Below, one piece after another: positions 49,725 through 59,207 of a DNA stretch of 64,000 bases. The notes beneath the pieces were generated by a model, which did no database searches, had not been told where the DNA came from, and was given only the letters and a program-made list of their open reading frames with translations. A program made the translations under genes and the position numbers. Every line of letters starts with the position of its first letter. The stretch's first letter is position 1. Source of the DNA: Escherichia sp. E1V33 (GTDB taxonomy: Bacteria > Pseudomonadota > Gammaproteobacteria > Enterobacterales > Enterobacteriaceae); NCBI RefSeq assembly GCF_004211955.1, contig NZ_RHJI01000005.1:245236-309235 (forward strand), written 5' to 3'.

Positions 49725-50665
49725 CCGTGTTCTCCCACGCTTTTTTGCTGATGTTTGTGGAACCACATTATCGGCACGATTAGCAGCAACAACATGACAA
49801 TCGCCACTGCCGAGGCTACTGGCCAGTCACGGTTATTGAAAAACTCCTGCCACAGCACGCGGCCAATCATGATGCTATCCGGACCGCCGAGCAGTTCCGG
49901 GATCACAAACTCGCCTACCGCAGGAATAAAGACCAACATCGAACCGGCAATAATTCCGCCTTTGGTAAGTGGCACAATAACAGTAAAGAACGTTTTCAAC
50001 GGTCGTGCGCCGAGATCCAGTGCCGCTTCCACCAGCGAATAATCAATACGCGTCAACGCGGTGTAGATTGGCAGCACCATAAACGGCACATAGGCGTAAA
50101 CAATGCCAATATAGACCGCCAGATTGGTGTGCAAAATGGTCAAAGGTTGATCGATAACCCCCAGCCACAGCAGAAAATTATTCAGCACACCGTTGTTTTT
50201 TAATATTCCCATCCAGGCGTAGACACGAATCAGAAACGAGGTCCACGACGGCAGGATCACCAGTAGCAATAAGATATTACGGGTCGAAGGCTTACTGTGC
50301 GCCACCGCCCACGCCAGCGGATAACCGATCAGTAAACAGCAAATAGTCGAAATCGCCGCCACCTGTAACGACTGGAGATAAGCATCGAAATAGAGCGGAT
50401 CGTCGGTCAGTTGCAGAAAATTACCGAGATTAAGAGTGATGGAAAGTTGCCCGTCAGCCCACTCCATCAGTTCGGTATAAGGCGGAATGGCTCGCGCCAT
50501 CTCAGCAAGGCTTATTTTAAAGACGATCAGAAATGGCAGCAGAAATAGCAAAATCAACCAGATATACGGCAGCGCAATCACCAGTTTGCGCCCGTGCTTC
50601 ATCTGCCACTGCGTAAGCCACTGTTTTAACCCGCCCGGCAGGACAGGAGGTTCAAGTGTACTCAT
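49721..50665 (-). CDS. potH: PotH, putrescine ABC permease
   Basis: A 314-residue permease with the EAA loop (VEAALDLGARPLKTFFTVIVP). From memory the K-12 protein is three residues longer, the difference being in the variable N-terminal tail (MSTLEPPVLPGGLKQW). Otherwise it is nearly identical. It lies 9 bp after potG. Confidence 0.98.
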   Translation of the reverse strand: MSTLEPPVLPGGLKQWLTQWQMKHGRKLVIALPYIWLILLFLLPFLIVFKISLAEMARAIPPYTELMEWADGQLSITLNLGNFLQLTDDPLYFDAYLQSLQVAAISTICCLLIGYPLAWAVAHSKPSTRNILLLLVILPSWTSFLIRVYAWMGILKNNGVLNNFLLWLGVIDQPLTILHTNLAVYIGIVYAYVPFMVLPIYTALTRIDYSLVEAALDLGARPLKTFFTVIVPLTKGGIIAGSMLVFIPAVGEFVIPELLGGPDSIMIGRVLWQEFFNNRDWPVASAVAIVMLLLLIVPIMWFHKHQQKSVGEHG

Positions 50666-50674
50666 CTTTGCTCC

Positions 50675-51808
50675 TTAAACCGTCAGCACCACACAACTGT
50701 CCACTTCCCAACATAAACGAACTTCATCACCCCAGGTCGGTAGCCCTTTGCGGTGACGATGCGCGTTTTGCAGCTGGGCGCTAATCATCTGCCCGCTTTT
50801 CAGACGAACGTGATACACCGAAAGATCGCCGAGGTAGGCAATATGTATCACCTCCCCTACCGCGAAGTTGCAACCATTGGCGGGCGGTTCCTCGCAAAGC
50901 ATGATTTTTTCTGGACGCAGCGCCACATGCACCGGCACGTTATCGACTATCGAGGCATCCGGGTCTACTTTTAGCGGATGGACCAGCCCCGGCGAATAGA
51001 GCACAAGGCCATCTTCCTGACGCTCTTTGAGTACACCTTCAAAGACGTTAACTGAACCAATAAACTCAGCGCTGTAGCGCGTGGTCGGATGCTCGTAGAT
51101 CTCTTCTGGTTCGCCAATCTGGACAAATTTCCCGCGATTCATAATGGCGATACGTCCCGCCATAGTCATCGCCTCTTCCTGATCGTGAGTAACCATTACG
51201 CAGGTCACGCCGACACGCTCCAGAATATCTACCACTTCAAGCTGCATCCGGTCGCGAAGCTTTTTATCCAGCGCCCCCATCGGCTCATCGAGCAGTAATA
51301 GTTTCGGGCGCTTGGCAAGGCTTCGGGCCAGGGCCACACGCTGGCGCTGTCCACCGGAAAGCTGATGCGGTTTGCGTTTAGCGAACTCCTGCATATGCAC
51401 CAGGCCGAGCATCTCGTTAACCCGGCTGGCAATTTCCGCTTTCGGTAGTTTGTCCTGCTTCAGGCCAAAGGCAATGTTCTGTTCCACGGTCATATGGGGA
51501 AACAACGCGTAAGACTGAAACATCATATTGATGGGGCGTAGATAAGGAGGAACCAGTGACAGGTCGACGCCATCAAGCATAATCTGCCCGGCAGAAGGTT
51601 GTTCGAAACCTGCCAGCATACGCAGCAGCGTGGACTTGCCACAGCCGGATGCGCCCAACAGTGCAAATATTTCGCCTTTGTAGATGGTCAGGCTGACATC
51701 ATCGACCGCATGCTGACCATCGTAAGATTTGGTCAGATTGCGGATTTCTAAAAACGGCGTCAGCGCCTTACGGGTTTTCGCCTGCGGGCGAGGGATAGCG
51801 TCATTCAC
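50675..51808 (-). CDS. potG: PotG, ATPase of the putrescine importer
   Basis: A 377-residue ABC ATPase: Walker A LLGASGCGKST, signature LSGGQRQRVALARSL, Walker B LLLLDEPMGALD and a C-terminal TOBE regulatory domain. It couples ATP hydrolysis to putrescine uptake through PotHI. Second gene of potFGHI, 93 bp after potF. Confidence 0.98.
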   Translation of the reverse strand: MNDAIPRPQAKTRKALTPFLEIRNLTKSYDGQHAVDDVSLTIYKGEIFALLGASGCGKSTLLRMLAGFEQPSAGQIMLDGVDLSLVPPYLRPINMMFQSYALFPHMTVEQNIAFGLKQDKLPKAEIASRVNEMLGLVHMQEFAKRKPHQLSGGQRQRVALARSLAKRPKLLLLDEPMGALDKKLRDRMQLEVVDILERVGVTCVMVTHDQEEAMTMAGRIAIMNRGKFVQIGEPEEIYEHPTTRYSAEFIGSVNVFEGVLKERQEDGLVLYSPGLVHPLKVDPDASIVDNVPVHVALRPEKIMLCEEPPANGCNFAVGEVIHIAYLGDLSVYHVRLKSGQMISAQLQNAHRHRKGLPTWGDEVRLCWEVDSCVVLTV

Positions 51809-51901
51809 GGCTGCTCTCCGGCATTGAATGTGTGCAAGCGCACCATGATGGTGCGAATTGCCGGCGGGTGTGGTGCGCCGTCCGGCATCTACGGCTGCGG
51901 A

Positions 51902-53014
51902 TTATTTTCCGCTCTTCACTTTGGTCCACGCGCGGGTGCGCACACGGTCGATTTTCGGGTCCTGCACTTTCAGAGTGAACAACTTCGCACGGACATCCGC
52001 AGGCGGATAAATTCCTGGGTTATCACGGACTTCCGCACTCACCAGCGGCGTAGCTTCTTTGTTAGCGTTGGCATAGAACACATGGTCGGAGATATGCGCA
52101 ACCACATCCGGACGCAGCAGATAATTCAGGAACTGATAGGCTTCGTCTTTGTTTTTGGCATCCGCAGGCATGGCGAATACATCAAAGAACGCCATCGCCC
52201 CTTCTTTTGGAATCGAGAACGAGACATTCACGCCATTCTTCGCTTCCTTCGCGCGGTTTGACGCCTGCCAGACATCACCTGCCCAACCAATCGCCACGCA
52301 GATGTCACCATTCGCCAGATCATTGATGTATTGAGATGAATGGAAATAACGAATGTTCGGGCGCAGCTTTAACAGCAGATCGGTTGCCGGTCCGGTGTAA
52401 TCATCTGCTTTAGTGCTGTTGGGATCTTTGCCGAGATAATTCAACACGGTAGCAAAAACTTCTTCTGGCGCATCCAGGAAAGAGACACCGCAGCTTTTCA
52501 GTTTTTCCAGATTTTCAGGTTTGAGGATCAAGTCCCAGCTATCGACTGGCGCGTTTTCGCCCAGTACCGCTTTGACTTTATCGACGTTATAGCCAATTCC
52601 AGTGGTCGCCCACATATACGGCATGGCAAATTTATTGTCGGGATCGTGTTTTGCCACCAGCTTCAGCAGCTCCGGATCGAGATTCTTCCACTCCGGCAAT
52701 TTGCTTTTATCCAACGGCTGGAAAACTCCCGCTGTCAATTGGCGTTCGAGAAAACTGGCTGATGGAACGACAAGATCAAAGCCGGTGCTACCCGCCATTA
52801 ACTTGCCTTCCAACACTTCGTTGGAATCGAAAACATCGTAGACGACCTTTATACCCGTCTCTTTCTCAAAATTTGCCACTGTATCCGGGGCGATATAATC
52901 AGACCAGTTATAAATGTGGAGTGTTTTTTGTTCAGCCGCGAGCGTGCCGACAGAGACGGCCATCAGAGCACCTGCAACCAGACCCGATAGCCATTTTTTA
53001 TTTAAGGCGGTCAT
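51902..53014 (-). CDS. potF: PotF, periplasmic putrescine-binding protein
   Basis: A 370-residue binding protein. The signal peptide ends at GTLAA-E, and the mature N-terminus QKTLHIYNWSDYIAPDTV is characteristic of polyamine-binding proteins. Acidic and Trp residues of the binding site are in the expected contexts (YNWSDY, AIGWAGDVWQ). The start at 53014 follows GAAGGAAAGAGAT; an open extension upstream is not used. Confidence 0.98.
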   Translation of the reverse strand: MTALNKKWLSGLVAGALMAVSVGTLAAEQKTLHIYNWSDYIAPDTVANFEKETGIKVVYDVFDSNEVLEGKLMAGSTGFDLVVPSASFLERQLTAGVFQPLDKSKLPEWKNLDPELLKLVAKHDPDNKFAMPYMWATTGIGYNVDKVKAVLGENAPVDSWDLILKPENLEKLKSCGVSFLDAPEEVFATVLNYLGKDPNSTKADDYTGPATDLLLKLRPNIRYFHSSQYINDLANGDICVAIGWAGDVWQASNRAKEAKNGVNVSFSIPKEGAMAFFDVFAMPADAKNKDEAYQFLNYLLRPDVVAHISDHVFYANANKEATPLVSAEVRDNPGIYPPADVRAKLFTLKVQDPKIDRVRTRAWTKVKSGK

Positions 53015-53364
53015 ATCTCTTTCCTTCTGAAAGTTCGTTAACAAACGAACAAAAGTTTTTACAGTGAAAGATATGCAATAAACGTGCATATTTTTTATCG
53101 GCGCGGCGCAAGAAAAGAGAACTCTCTCCTGGCCAGCATTGCTCGCTATATAAAAGCATCGCAAGAATAACTTTAGCCAGGGTTTGAAACTATAGCTGTA
53201 ATTAAAAAACAGTATTTAACAAATTTTTATGCGTATTTGCTCTATGTGATAAAGCAAGTTCGGCATAAGATAGGTGAAAAAATCTTTAATGGAGGGTTAA
53301 ATTTAGCAGGAAATATTATAATGCGCAGTCACTGCGGCAGCGACTGCGTGCTCAAAAAGAGTTA
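53015..53364 (-). other. ybjN-potF intergenic region
   Basis: A 350-bp AT-rich gap contains the potFGHI promoter. A small hairpin (CGCAGTC/GACTGCG, 53324-53348) lies just after ybjN without a T-run. I see no gene and no clear promoter pair. Confidence 0.4.
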
Positions 53365-53841
53365 TCAGTGTAGGAAATAGTTTTCGGTAACGTTAGTTTG
53401 CCCTTCATCGTCAGTCGGCAACAGCAGTTGATGGGCATTGGCTTCAAGGATGACCATCGAAATCTGCTCTTCGCTCTGGCGTACGAACCATGCAAACTGT
53501 TCATAGGTTACGCCCTGCATAACGGATAAAGACTGGCAAACCACCAGCTTTGGCAGATTATCATCCTGCATATCAAGAAATGCTTTCACAGTCAGCGAAC
53601 TGGCATTGATGGCCGATAAATCCGCCGCCAGCGGCAACACGGCTGAAGGTCTGACTTCCGCCATGGCAGAAAACAGGATCGTGTTATCAATCAGGTCGAT
53701 TTTGGCATCAAAGACACCGTCGAAATTCTGCATATGGGGCAGATGTAGCGCCTGACAGTTATCACATTCAAAAAAACTCATCCCCAGGTCATCGAGCCAT
53801 TGACGCAACGTATCCAGACCAGGAACGACCAGCGATGTCAT
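53365..53841 (-). CDS. ybjN: YbjN, sensory-transduction regulator-like protein
   Basis: A 158-residue YbjN-family protein with a fold like type III secretion chaperones. In E. coli, altered ybjN levels affect motility, biofilm and stress genes, but no mechanism is established. The start at 53841 (MTSLVVPGLDTLRQWLDDLG) gives the usual length. Last gene of the ybjC-nfsA-rimK-ybjN run. Confidence 0.95.
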   Translation of the reverse strand: MTSLVVPGLDTLRQWLDDLGMSFFECDNCQALHLPHMQNFDGVFDAKIDLIDNTILFSAMAEVRPSAVLPLAADLSAINASSLTVKAFLDMQDDNLPKLVVCQSLSVMQGVTYEQFAWFVRQSEEQISMVILEANAHQLLLPTDDEGQTNVTENYFLH

Positions 53842-53928
53842 AATTTTGTACAACCTCTTCTGATAAAAAGACTGAGACAGCTTACGCAAAAAGCGCAGGC
53901 AAAACCATGATCAGTCCCGTTATTGCAG

Positions 53929-54831
53929 CTAACCACCGGTTTTTAAGCAATATTCTGCCGTTGCGTGGCGCTCAATCCAGCGGATCATTTTACCCGCGAT
54001 GTCGATACCGGTGGTTTTCTCTATCCCTTCCAGACCGGGCGACGCATTCACCTCCATCACTAGCGGTCCGCGATTTGCACGCAGAATATCCACACCAGCA
54101 ACATCCAGCGCCATCGTTCGTGCGGCTTTTATGGCGATTTCACGCTCCTGCGGCGTAATACTGGCAATACTTGCCGCGCCGCCACGATGCAAATTGGAAC
54201 GAAAATCGCCCTCTTTCGCCCGCCGTTCAATCGCAGCGACCACTTCATCGCCAACAACCAGACAGCGGATATCACGCCCTTTTGCTTCTTTTATATATTC
54301 CTGCACCAGAATATGAGCGTTAAGACCCCGAAAAGCGTCAATCACGCTTTCTGCCGCCTGACGCGTCTCCGCCAGCACCACACCAATCCCCTGCGTGCCT
54401 TCGACCAGTTTGACCACCAGAGGCGCACCACCGACCATCTCGATTAAGTCGCTGGTATCATCCGGCGAATGCGCAATTCCTGTTACTGGCAGGTCAATAC
54501 CCTGTCGTGCTAACAGTTGCATGGAACGCAATTTGTCACGCGCACGGGCAATGGCGACCGATTCATTCAATGGATAGCTCCCCAGCATTTCGAACTGGCG
54601 TAACGCCGCCGTCCCATAAAAGGTAATGGCGGTGCCAATGCGCGGGATCACCGCGTCGAAATGGGGTAGCTTGCGGCCTTTATAATGAATAGAAGACGCT
54701 GCAGGATTGATGTTCATGTAGCAAGAAAGCGGATCAAGAATTTCAACCAGGTGACCGCGCTGTATGGCGGCTTCACGCAGCCGCTTACATGAATAGAGCG
54801 TTCCATCCCGGGACAATATGGCAATTTTCAC
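53929..54831 (-). CDS. rimK: RimK, ribosomal protein S6:glutamate ligase
   Basis: A 300-residue ATP-grasp ligase that adds glutamates to the C-terminus of ribosomal protein S6 and can make poly-alpha-glutamate. ATP-grasp motifs are [19 protein letters not shown] and the metal-binding [17 protein letters not shown]. It is full length and 60 bp from nfsA. Confidence 0.98.
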   Translation of the reverse strand: MKIAILSRDGTLYSCKRLREAAIQRGHLVEILDPLSCYMNINPAASSIHYKGRKLPHFDAVIPRIGTAITFYGTAALRQFEMLGSYPLNESVAIARARDKLRSMQLLARQGIDLPVTGIAHSPDDTSDLIEMVGGAPLVVKLVEGTQGIGVVLAETRQAAESVIDAFRGLNAHILVQEYIKEAKGRDIRCLVVGDEVVAAIERRAKEGDFRSNLHRGGAASIASITPQEREIAIKAARTMALDVAGVDILRANRGPLVMEVNASPGLEGIEKTTGIDIAGKMIRWIERHATAEYCLKTGG

Positions 54832-54891
54832 CCTGCACCTCTCTGTCAGACTTGGTCAAAAGCCCGCGTATCATACATCGGCCTTACGGTT

Positions 54892-55614
54892 TTAGCGCGT
54901 CGCCCAACCTTGTTTATGTAAATAATCGAGAATAAAAGGACGGCTTTCTTTGATAATCGTCCGACGAATATGCTCGCTCCAGGTATCCCGACGATTATTG
55001 CTGCCACGGGTGAGATAATATTCCGCCAGTTGCTCGTCATACTGAGCCAGAGCGTCTTTATCCAACGGTTGATAGCTGTTTTCATGCACCACAATAGAGG
55101 CGGGTAAACGCGGTTTGAGATCCGGTTTATCCGCAGGCCAGCCAAGACACAGACCAAACAGCGGCAGAACATGCTTCGGTAACTTCAGTAGTTCTGTCAC
55201 TGGTTCGATATTATTGCGTAGTCCACCAATATATACACCGCCCAACCCCAGAGATTCCGCTGCTGTTAACGCATTTTGCGCCATCATCGCCGTATCAACT
55301 ACACCGAGCAGCAACTGTTCCGCCAGGCCAAGTTGGGCATCCGGGCAGATCTGTAAATGACGGTTAAAGTCGGCACAGAACACCCAGAACTCTGCCGCTT
55401 GCGCCACGTGTTTTTGCCCACCAGTCAGCGTTACCAGTTCTTCACGTAACGCTTTGTCGGTAATGCGAATAATGCTACTGCATTGCAAAAAACTAGAACT
55501 GGAAGTCGCTCGGGCACTGTTGATAATCGACTCACGTTGCGCCTCAGAAATGGGTTCATCAGTGAAATGGCGAATGGAGCGATGGCCACAAATAAGTTCA
55601 ATGGTTGGCGTCAT
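54892..55614 (-). CDS. nfsA: NfsA, oxygen-insensitive NADPH nitroreductase
   Basis: A 240-residue FMN enzyme that reduces nitroaromatics and quinones in two-electron steps. The FMN-binding N-terminus CGHRSIRHFTDEPISEAQR and the segment LGLGGVYIGGLRN are present. Loss of function gives nitrofuran resistance; this copy is full length. It overlaps ybjC by 17 bp. Confidence 0.98.
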   Translation of the reverse strand: MTPTIELICGHRSIRHFTDEPISEAQRESIINSARATSSSSFLQCSSIIRITDKALREELVTLTGGQKHVAQAAEFWVFCADFNRHLQICPDAQLGLAEQLLLGVVDTAMMAQNALTAAESLGLGGVYIGGLRNNIEPVTELLKLPKHVLPLFGLCLGWPADKPDLKPRLPASIVVHENSYQPLDKDALAQYDEQLAEYYLTRGSNNRRDTWSEHIRRTIIKESRPFILDYLHKQGWATR

Positions 55615-55885
55615 TATCTTTTTCTCTTTCTGAACGTGAAGATTCCAGTGGACGGTTCATCAGTTGTGGGGCAAGCCGTTTCGCCACCTGAAGAATAACC
55701 ACCACCGCAGCGGGAAGCATGAGCAAAACACCGAGAAAAATCATCAGAATTTGTACCTCTGGCGTCGAAAACGGCACCGGAAGCGAAAGGTGATGACTTA
55801 ACGACAGCAGCGCCGTCATCAGTAACATCATGCCGATGAATTCCAGTATCAACACGCTTTTAGGTAATTTACCGATTGCGCGCAT
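55598..55885 (-). CDS. ybjC: YbjC, small inner-membrane protein
   Basis: A 95-residue protein with two transmembrane helices (DUF1418). The function is unknown. First gene of the ybjC-nfsA operon, which in E. coli responds to SoxS/MarA; I did not find a convincing box. It is divergent from grxA. Confidence 0.93.
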   Translation of the reverse strand: MRAIGKLPKSVLILEFIGMMLLMTALLSLSHHLSLPVPFSTPEVQILMIFLGVLLMLPAAVVVILQVAKRLAPQLMNRPLESSRSEREKDNDANH

Positions 55886-56044
55886 AAGCTTCCCTCTGCA
55901 AAGTGAATTGCTATTTTAAAACCTTTCGTTGCGTTGTGCTTAACAGTTATAGCTTTAGTCAATCGATGCAACAGGTTAAACCTACTTTCAGCGAATAAGT
56001 TTTGGCGTAATCATGACGGACATAAACAGATGAGGAGAGAAACA

Positions 56045-56302
56045 ATGCAAACCGTTATTTTTGGTCGTCCGGGTTGCCCTTACTGCGTGCGTGCTAAAGA
56101 TCTGGCAGACAAACTGAGTAATGAACGCGATGACTTTGAATATCAGTATGTTGATATTCGTGCAGAAGGGATTAGCAAAGAAGATTTACAACAGAAAGCG
56201 GGTAAACCAGTAGAAACCGTACCGCAGATTTTTATCGATCAACAACATATTGGCGGCTTTACCGATTTTGCTGCGTGGGTGAAAGAAAATCTGGACGCCT
56301 GA
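56045..56302 (+). CDS. grxA: GrxA, glutaredoxin 1
   Basis: An 85-residue dithiol glutaredoxin with active site GCPYCVRAK (Cys11/Cys14) and the cis-Pro region TVPQIFID. It reduces ribonucleotide reductase, PAPS reductase and oxidised OxyR using glutathione. The ATG at 56045 follows GAGGAGAG. It is OxyR-activated in E. coli. Confidence 0.98.
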   Translation: MQTVIFGRPGCPYCVRAKDLADKLSNERDDFEYQYVDIRAEGISKEDLQQKAGKPVETVPQIFIDQQHIGGFTDFAAWVKENLDA

Positions 56303-56311
56303 TCGCCTGAC

Positions 56312-56337
56312 AAGCCCTCTGTATTGAGGGCTTTATT
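56312..56337. terminator. Bidirectional terminator between grxA and ybjM
   Basis: AAGCCCTC (56312-56319) pairs with GAGGGCTT (56326-56333) and a T-rich tail follows. It lies between convergent genes. Confidence 0.8.
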
Positions 56338-56710
56338 CATTTTTTCTGTGGTGTGGTTTGAACAAACTGCTGATAAACAAGAAACACAATGCCCCCAGCG
56401 CACACCAGAACACGGCGCTCAATAACCACGCCAGCTCTTGCCAGAATGAGCGTGTCGGTGAAAAAAACAATCGCATAATTAACATTGAACACGGTGCCGC
56501 CAGCATTGCGCCAAACAGCGGTTTAAGGACTTCTCTACGCTGCGAAAAAAAACTGGCAACCGCCCCAGGAAGAATGAAAAACAGCAAGCCGATTTCAGGA
56601 TGCCCGGCAGCCCGAAAAGCGCCTTTCATATGCGTCGCCAGGAACAGGCTCACTACAATGAAGAGGACAAAACAGCAAATTGCCCCCGCCCAACGTTGTT
56701 TATGTTTCAC
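56333..56710 (-). CDS. ybjM: YbjM, inner-membrane protein
   Basis: A 125-residue protein with about four transmembrane helices. The function is unknown. The sequence is typical of the conserved E. coli gene at this position. Its start (MKHKQRW) has GAGCGAG-type ribosome binding sequence upstream. It converges with grxA. Confidence 0.9.
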   Translation of the reverse strand: MKHKQRWAGAICCFVLFIVVSLFLATHMKGAFRAAGHPEIGLLFFILPGAVASFFSQRREVLKPLFGAMLAAPCSMLIMRLFFSPTRSFWQELAWLLSAVFWCALGALCFLFISSLFKPHHRKNE

Positions 56711-56977
56711 TCGCTCCTCCTGACACTGCCTCTATCGAACACATTTTCGCCACTATGGCGCTCAGTAAGATAAAGCCGCTTCGCATTCCATGCTAATATA
56801 GGCCAACGCAATTTTTATAGCCGTTGGTACTTAATGTGATTACACTAGTAAAATATATTGTTTCTTTACTATTGCTTATGTGCGCTGAATGAATCCGCGC
56901 CCTGATTTCAGGTAAAAACATTATCTTAAATTACCATTTCTTTCAACAGCTTACTCGTAAACAAGAAGTTAGTCTCC

Positions 56978-58663
56978 GTGAATATAAACGTCGCCGAATT
57001 GTTAAATGGGAATTACATTCTGTTATTATTTGTAGTCCTTGCGCTTGGACTATGTCTAGGAAAATTACGACTTGGTTCAATCCAACTGGGTAATTCCATT
57101 GGCGTTTTAGTCGTATCCTTACTATTAGGGCAGCAACATTTCAGCATTAACACCGACGCGCTTAATCTTGGCTTTATGTTGTTTATTTTCTGCGTCGGAG
57201 TCGAAGCCGGACCCAACTTTTTTTCCATTTTTTTTCGCGATGGGAAAAATTACCTAATGTTAGCTCTGGTAATGGTTGGCAGTGCGCTGGTGATAGCCTT
57301 AGGGTTGGGTAAGCTGTTTGGCTGGGATATCGGTCTGACGGCCGGTATGTTGGCAGGCTCAATGACTTCAACACCTGTTCTGGTCGGTGCTGGCGACACA
57401 TTACGCCATTCCGGTATGGAAAGCGGACAGCTCTCCACAGCACTGGATAATCTAAGCCTCGGGTATGCCTTAACCTATTTAATTGGCCTGGTGAGTTTAA
57501 TTGTCGGCGCACGTTATTTACCGAAGCTGCAACATCAGGATTTACAGACCAGCGCCCAACAAATCGCTCGCGAACGTGGTCTGGACACCGATGCCAGCCG
57601 AAAAGTTTATTTGCCGGTGATCCGCGCCTACCGTGTCGGCCCGGAACTGGTAGCCTGGACCGACGGCAAAAATCTGCGTGAATTGGGTATTTATCGCCAA
57701 ACCGGTTGCTACATTGAACGTATTCGTCGTAACGGGATTCTGGCAAATCCGGATGGTGACGCCGTTCTGCAAATGGGCGATGAGATAGCGTTAGTGGGAT
57801 ATCCAGACGCTCACGCCCGCCTCGATCCCAGTTTCCGTAACGGTAAAGAAGTTTTTGATCGTGACCTTCTCGACATGCGTATTGTCACTGAAGAGGTCGT
57901 CGTCAAAAACCATAACGCTGTAGGTAAACGTCTTGCACAACTGAAGTTGACCGATCACGGTTGCTTCCTTAACCGCGTCATCCGCAGCCAGATTGAGATG
58001 CCAATTGATGACAACGTTGTGCTTAACAAAGGTGATGTTTTGCAGGTGAGCGGCGATGCCCGTCGCGTGAAAACTATTGCTGACCGCATCGGCTTTATCT
58101 CGATTCACAGCCAGGTCACAGACCTGCTGGCATTCTGCGCATTCTTTGTTATTGGCCTGATGATCGGGATGATCACCTTCCAGTTCAGTACATTTAGCTT
58201 CGGCATGGGTAACGCTGCTGGCTTGTTATTCGCCGGCATTATGTTGGGCTTTATGCGTGCTAACCACCCGACCTTTGGTTACATTCCGCAGGGTGCATTA
58301 AGCATGGTGAAAGAGTTCGGCTTGATGGTATTTATGGCAGGCGTTGGTCTGAGCGCCGGTAGCGGCATTAATAACGGCCTGGGCGCGATTGGCGGTCAGA
58401 TGTTGATTGCCGGATTGATTGTCAGCCTGGTGCCGGTGGTTATCTGCTTCCTGTTCGGCGCCTATGTACTACGTATGAACCGCGCGCTCCTGTTCGGCGC
58501 GATGATGGGTGCGCGCACTTGTGCTCCGGCAATGGAGATCATCAGCGACACCGCACGCAGTAATATCCCAGCCTTAGGTTATGCGGGTACTTATGCAATA
58601 GCTAACGTACTGCTAACGCTGGCCGGGACAATCATTGTCATGGTATGGCCAGGACTCGGATAA
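56978..58663 (+). CDS. ybjL: YbjL, putative AAE-family transporter
   Basis: A 561-residue aspartate:alanine exchanger family protein. N-terminal and C-terminal sets of about five helices flank two cytoplasmic RCK_C (TrkA_C) domains (residues about 205-380). Repeated family motifs [14 protein letters not shown] and [14 protein letters not shown] are the substrate-contact loops. It starts with GTG at 56978. The substrate in E. coli is not established. Confidence 0.93.
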   Translation: MNINVAELLNGNYILLLFVVLALGLCLGKLRLGSIQLGNSIGVLVVSLLLGQQHFSINTDALNLGFMLFIFCVGVEAGPNFFSIFFRDGKNYLMLALVMVGSALVIALGLGKLFGWDIGLTAGMLAGSMTSTPVLVGAGDTLRHSGMESGQLSTALDNLSLGYALTYLIGLVSLIVGARYLPKLQHQDLQTSAQQIARERGLDTDASRKVYLPVIRAYRVGPELVAWTDGKNLRELGIYRQTGCYIERIRRNGILANPDGDAVLQMGDEIALVGYPDAHARLDPSFRNGKEVFDRDLLDMRIVTEEVVVKNHNAVGKRLAQLKLTDHGCFLNRVIRSQIEMPIDDNVVLNKGDVLQVSGDARRVKTIADRIGFISIHSQVTDLLAFCAFFVIGLMIGMITFQFSTFSFGMGNAAGLLFAGIMLGFMRANHPTFGYIPQGALSMVKEFGLMVFMAGVGLSAGSGINNGLGAIGGQMLIAGLIVSLVPVVICFLFGAYVLRMNRALLFGAMMGARTCAPAMEIISDTARSNIPALGYAGTYAIANVLLTLAGTIIVMVWPGLG

Positions 58664-58706
58664 AACTGAAGTTGCCCTGAAAATGAAATTTTTTTGTACA
58701 ATCGGC

Positions 58707-58739
58707 GAACTTTTCTTCGGGGCATCAGTCTTAATTAGT
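58707..58739 (+). promoter_or_regulatory. SigmaE promoter of rybB
   Basis: GAACTT (58707-58712) and TCTTA (58729-58733) are separated by 16 bp and lie 7 bp before the RybB 5' end. This fits the sigmaE consensus GAACTT/TCTNA. RybB is a known sigmaE-dependent sRNA. Confidence 0.85.
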
Positions 58740-58818
58740 GCCACTGCTTTTCTTTGATGTCCCCATTTTGTGGAGCCCATCAACCCCGCCATTTCGGTTC
58801 AAGGTTGATGGGTTTTTT
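58740..58818 (+). ncRNA. rybB: RybB small RNA
   Basis: A 79-nt Hfq-binding sRNA starting GCCACTGCTTTTCTTTGATG, its conserved 5' seed for silencing outer-membrane porin mRNAs. It ends with the terminator hairpin CCCATCAACC/GGTTGATGGG and six T. It is complete and unaltered although a prophage begins directly after it. Confidence 0.97.
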
Positions 58819-58898
58819 GTTGCCTGAAATTTATGCCGTTTAAAATCATGACGTTAGAAGCACTGTTTTTTAACGATGGCGACAAAATGGCGGCAGCG

Positions 58899-59117
58899 TC
58901 AAAGAGAGAGCGCCACCTGTCCTGATTTCATTGGATGCGGCTGAACCGGATTTGACTCTTTTGGCGTTGCAATCGAACGAACAAAAGTTTCATGGGTTAC
59001 AAAAGTATGGCTGCAGTTAATGTTCTGGCACTGGTTGTAACGCTCTTTGGTCAATGAAGATACCTGAAAACTGCTGCGAGTATGGGCGGCACTTCCACAC
59101 AGTGGGCAAATCATCAT
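58899..59117 (-). CDS. ogr: Ogr/Delta-family late transcription activator
   Basis: A 72-residue zinc-finger protein, the same size as P2 Ogr. Cysteines at 4, 7, 30 and 35 (CPLC...CQNINC) form the zinc site. It binds phage late promoters and contacts the RNA polymerase alpha subunit. The MMICPLC start (59117) was chosen by comparison with P2. Last gene before the bacterial junction. Confidence 0.93.
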   Translation of the reverse strand: MMICPLCGSAAHTRSSFQVSSLTKERYNQCQNINCSHTFVTHETFVRSIATPKESNPVQPHPMKSGQVALSL

Positions 59118-59207
59118 TTTTCGAGTTCTCCCCATTTTTGCTAAATTCACAATAATGATACCGCATTATTCCATTTTGCAAACTTAAAAGTTCTCCATTG
59201 CGAAGAA

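Noticed and set aside
58899..59150. Longer Ogr starting at an ATG 11 codons upstream
   Set aside because: The shorter form begins at the zinc-finger MMICPLC, as in P2, and has GGGGAG upstream.
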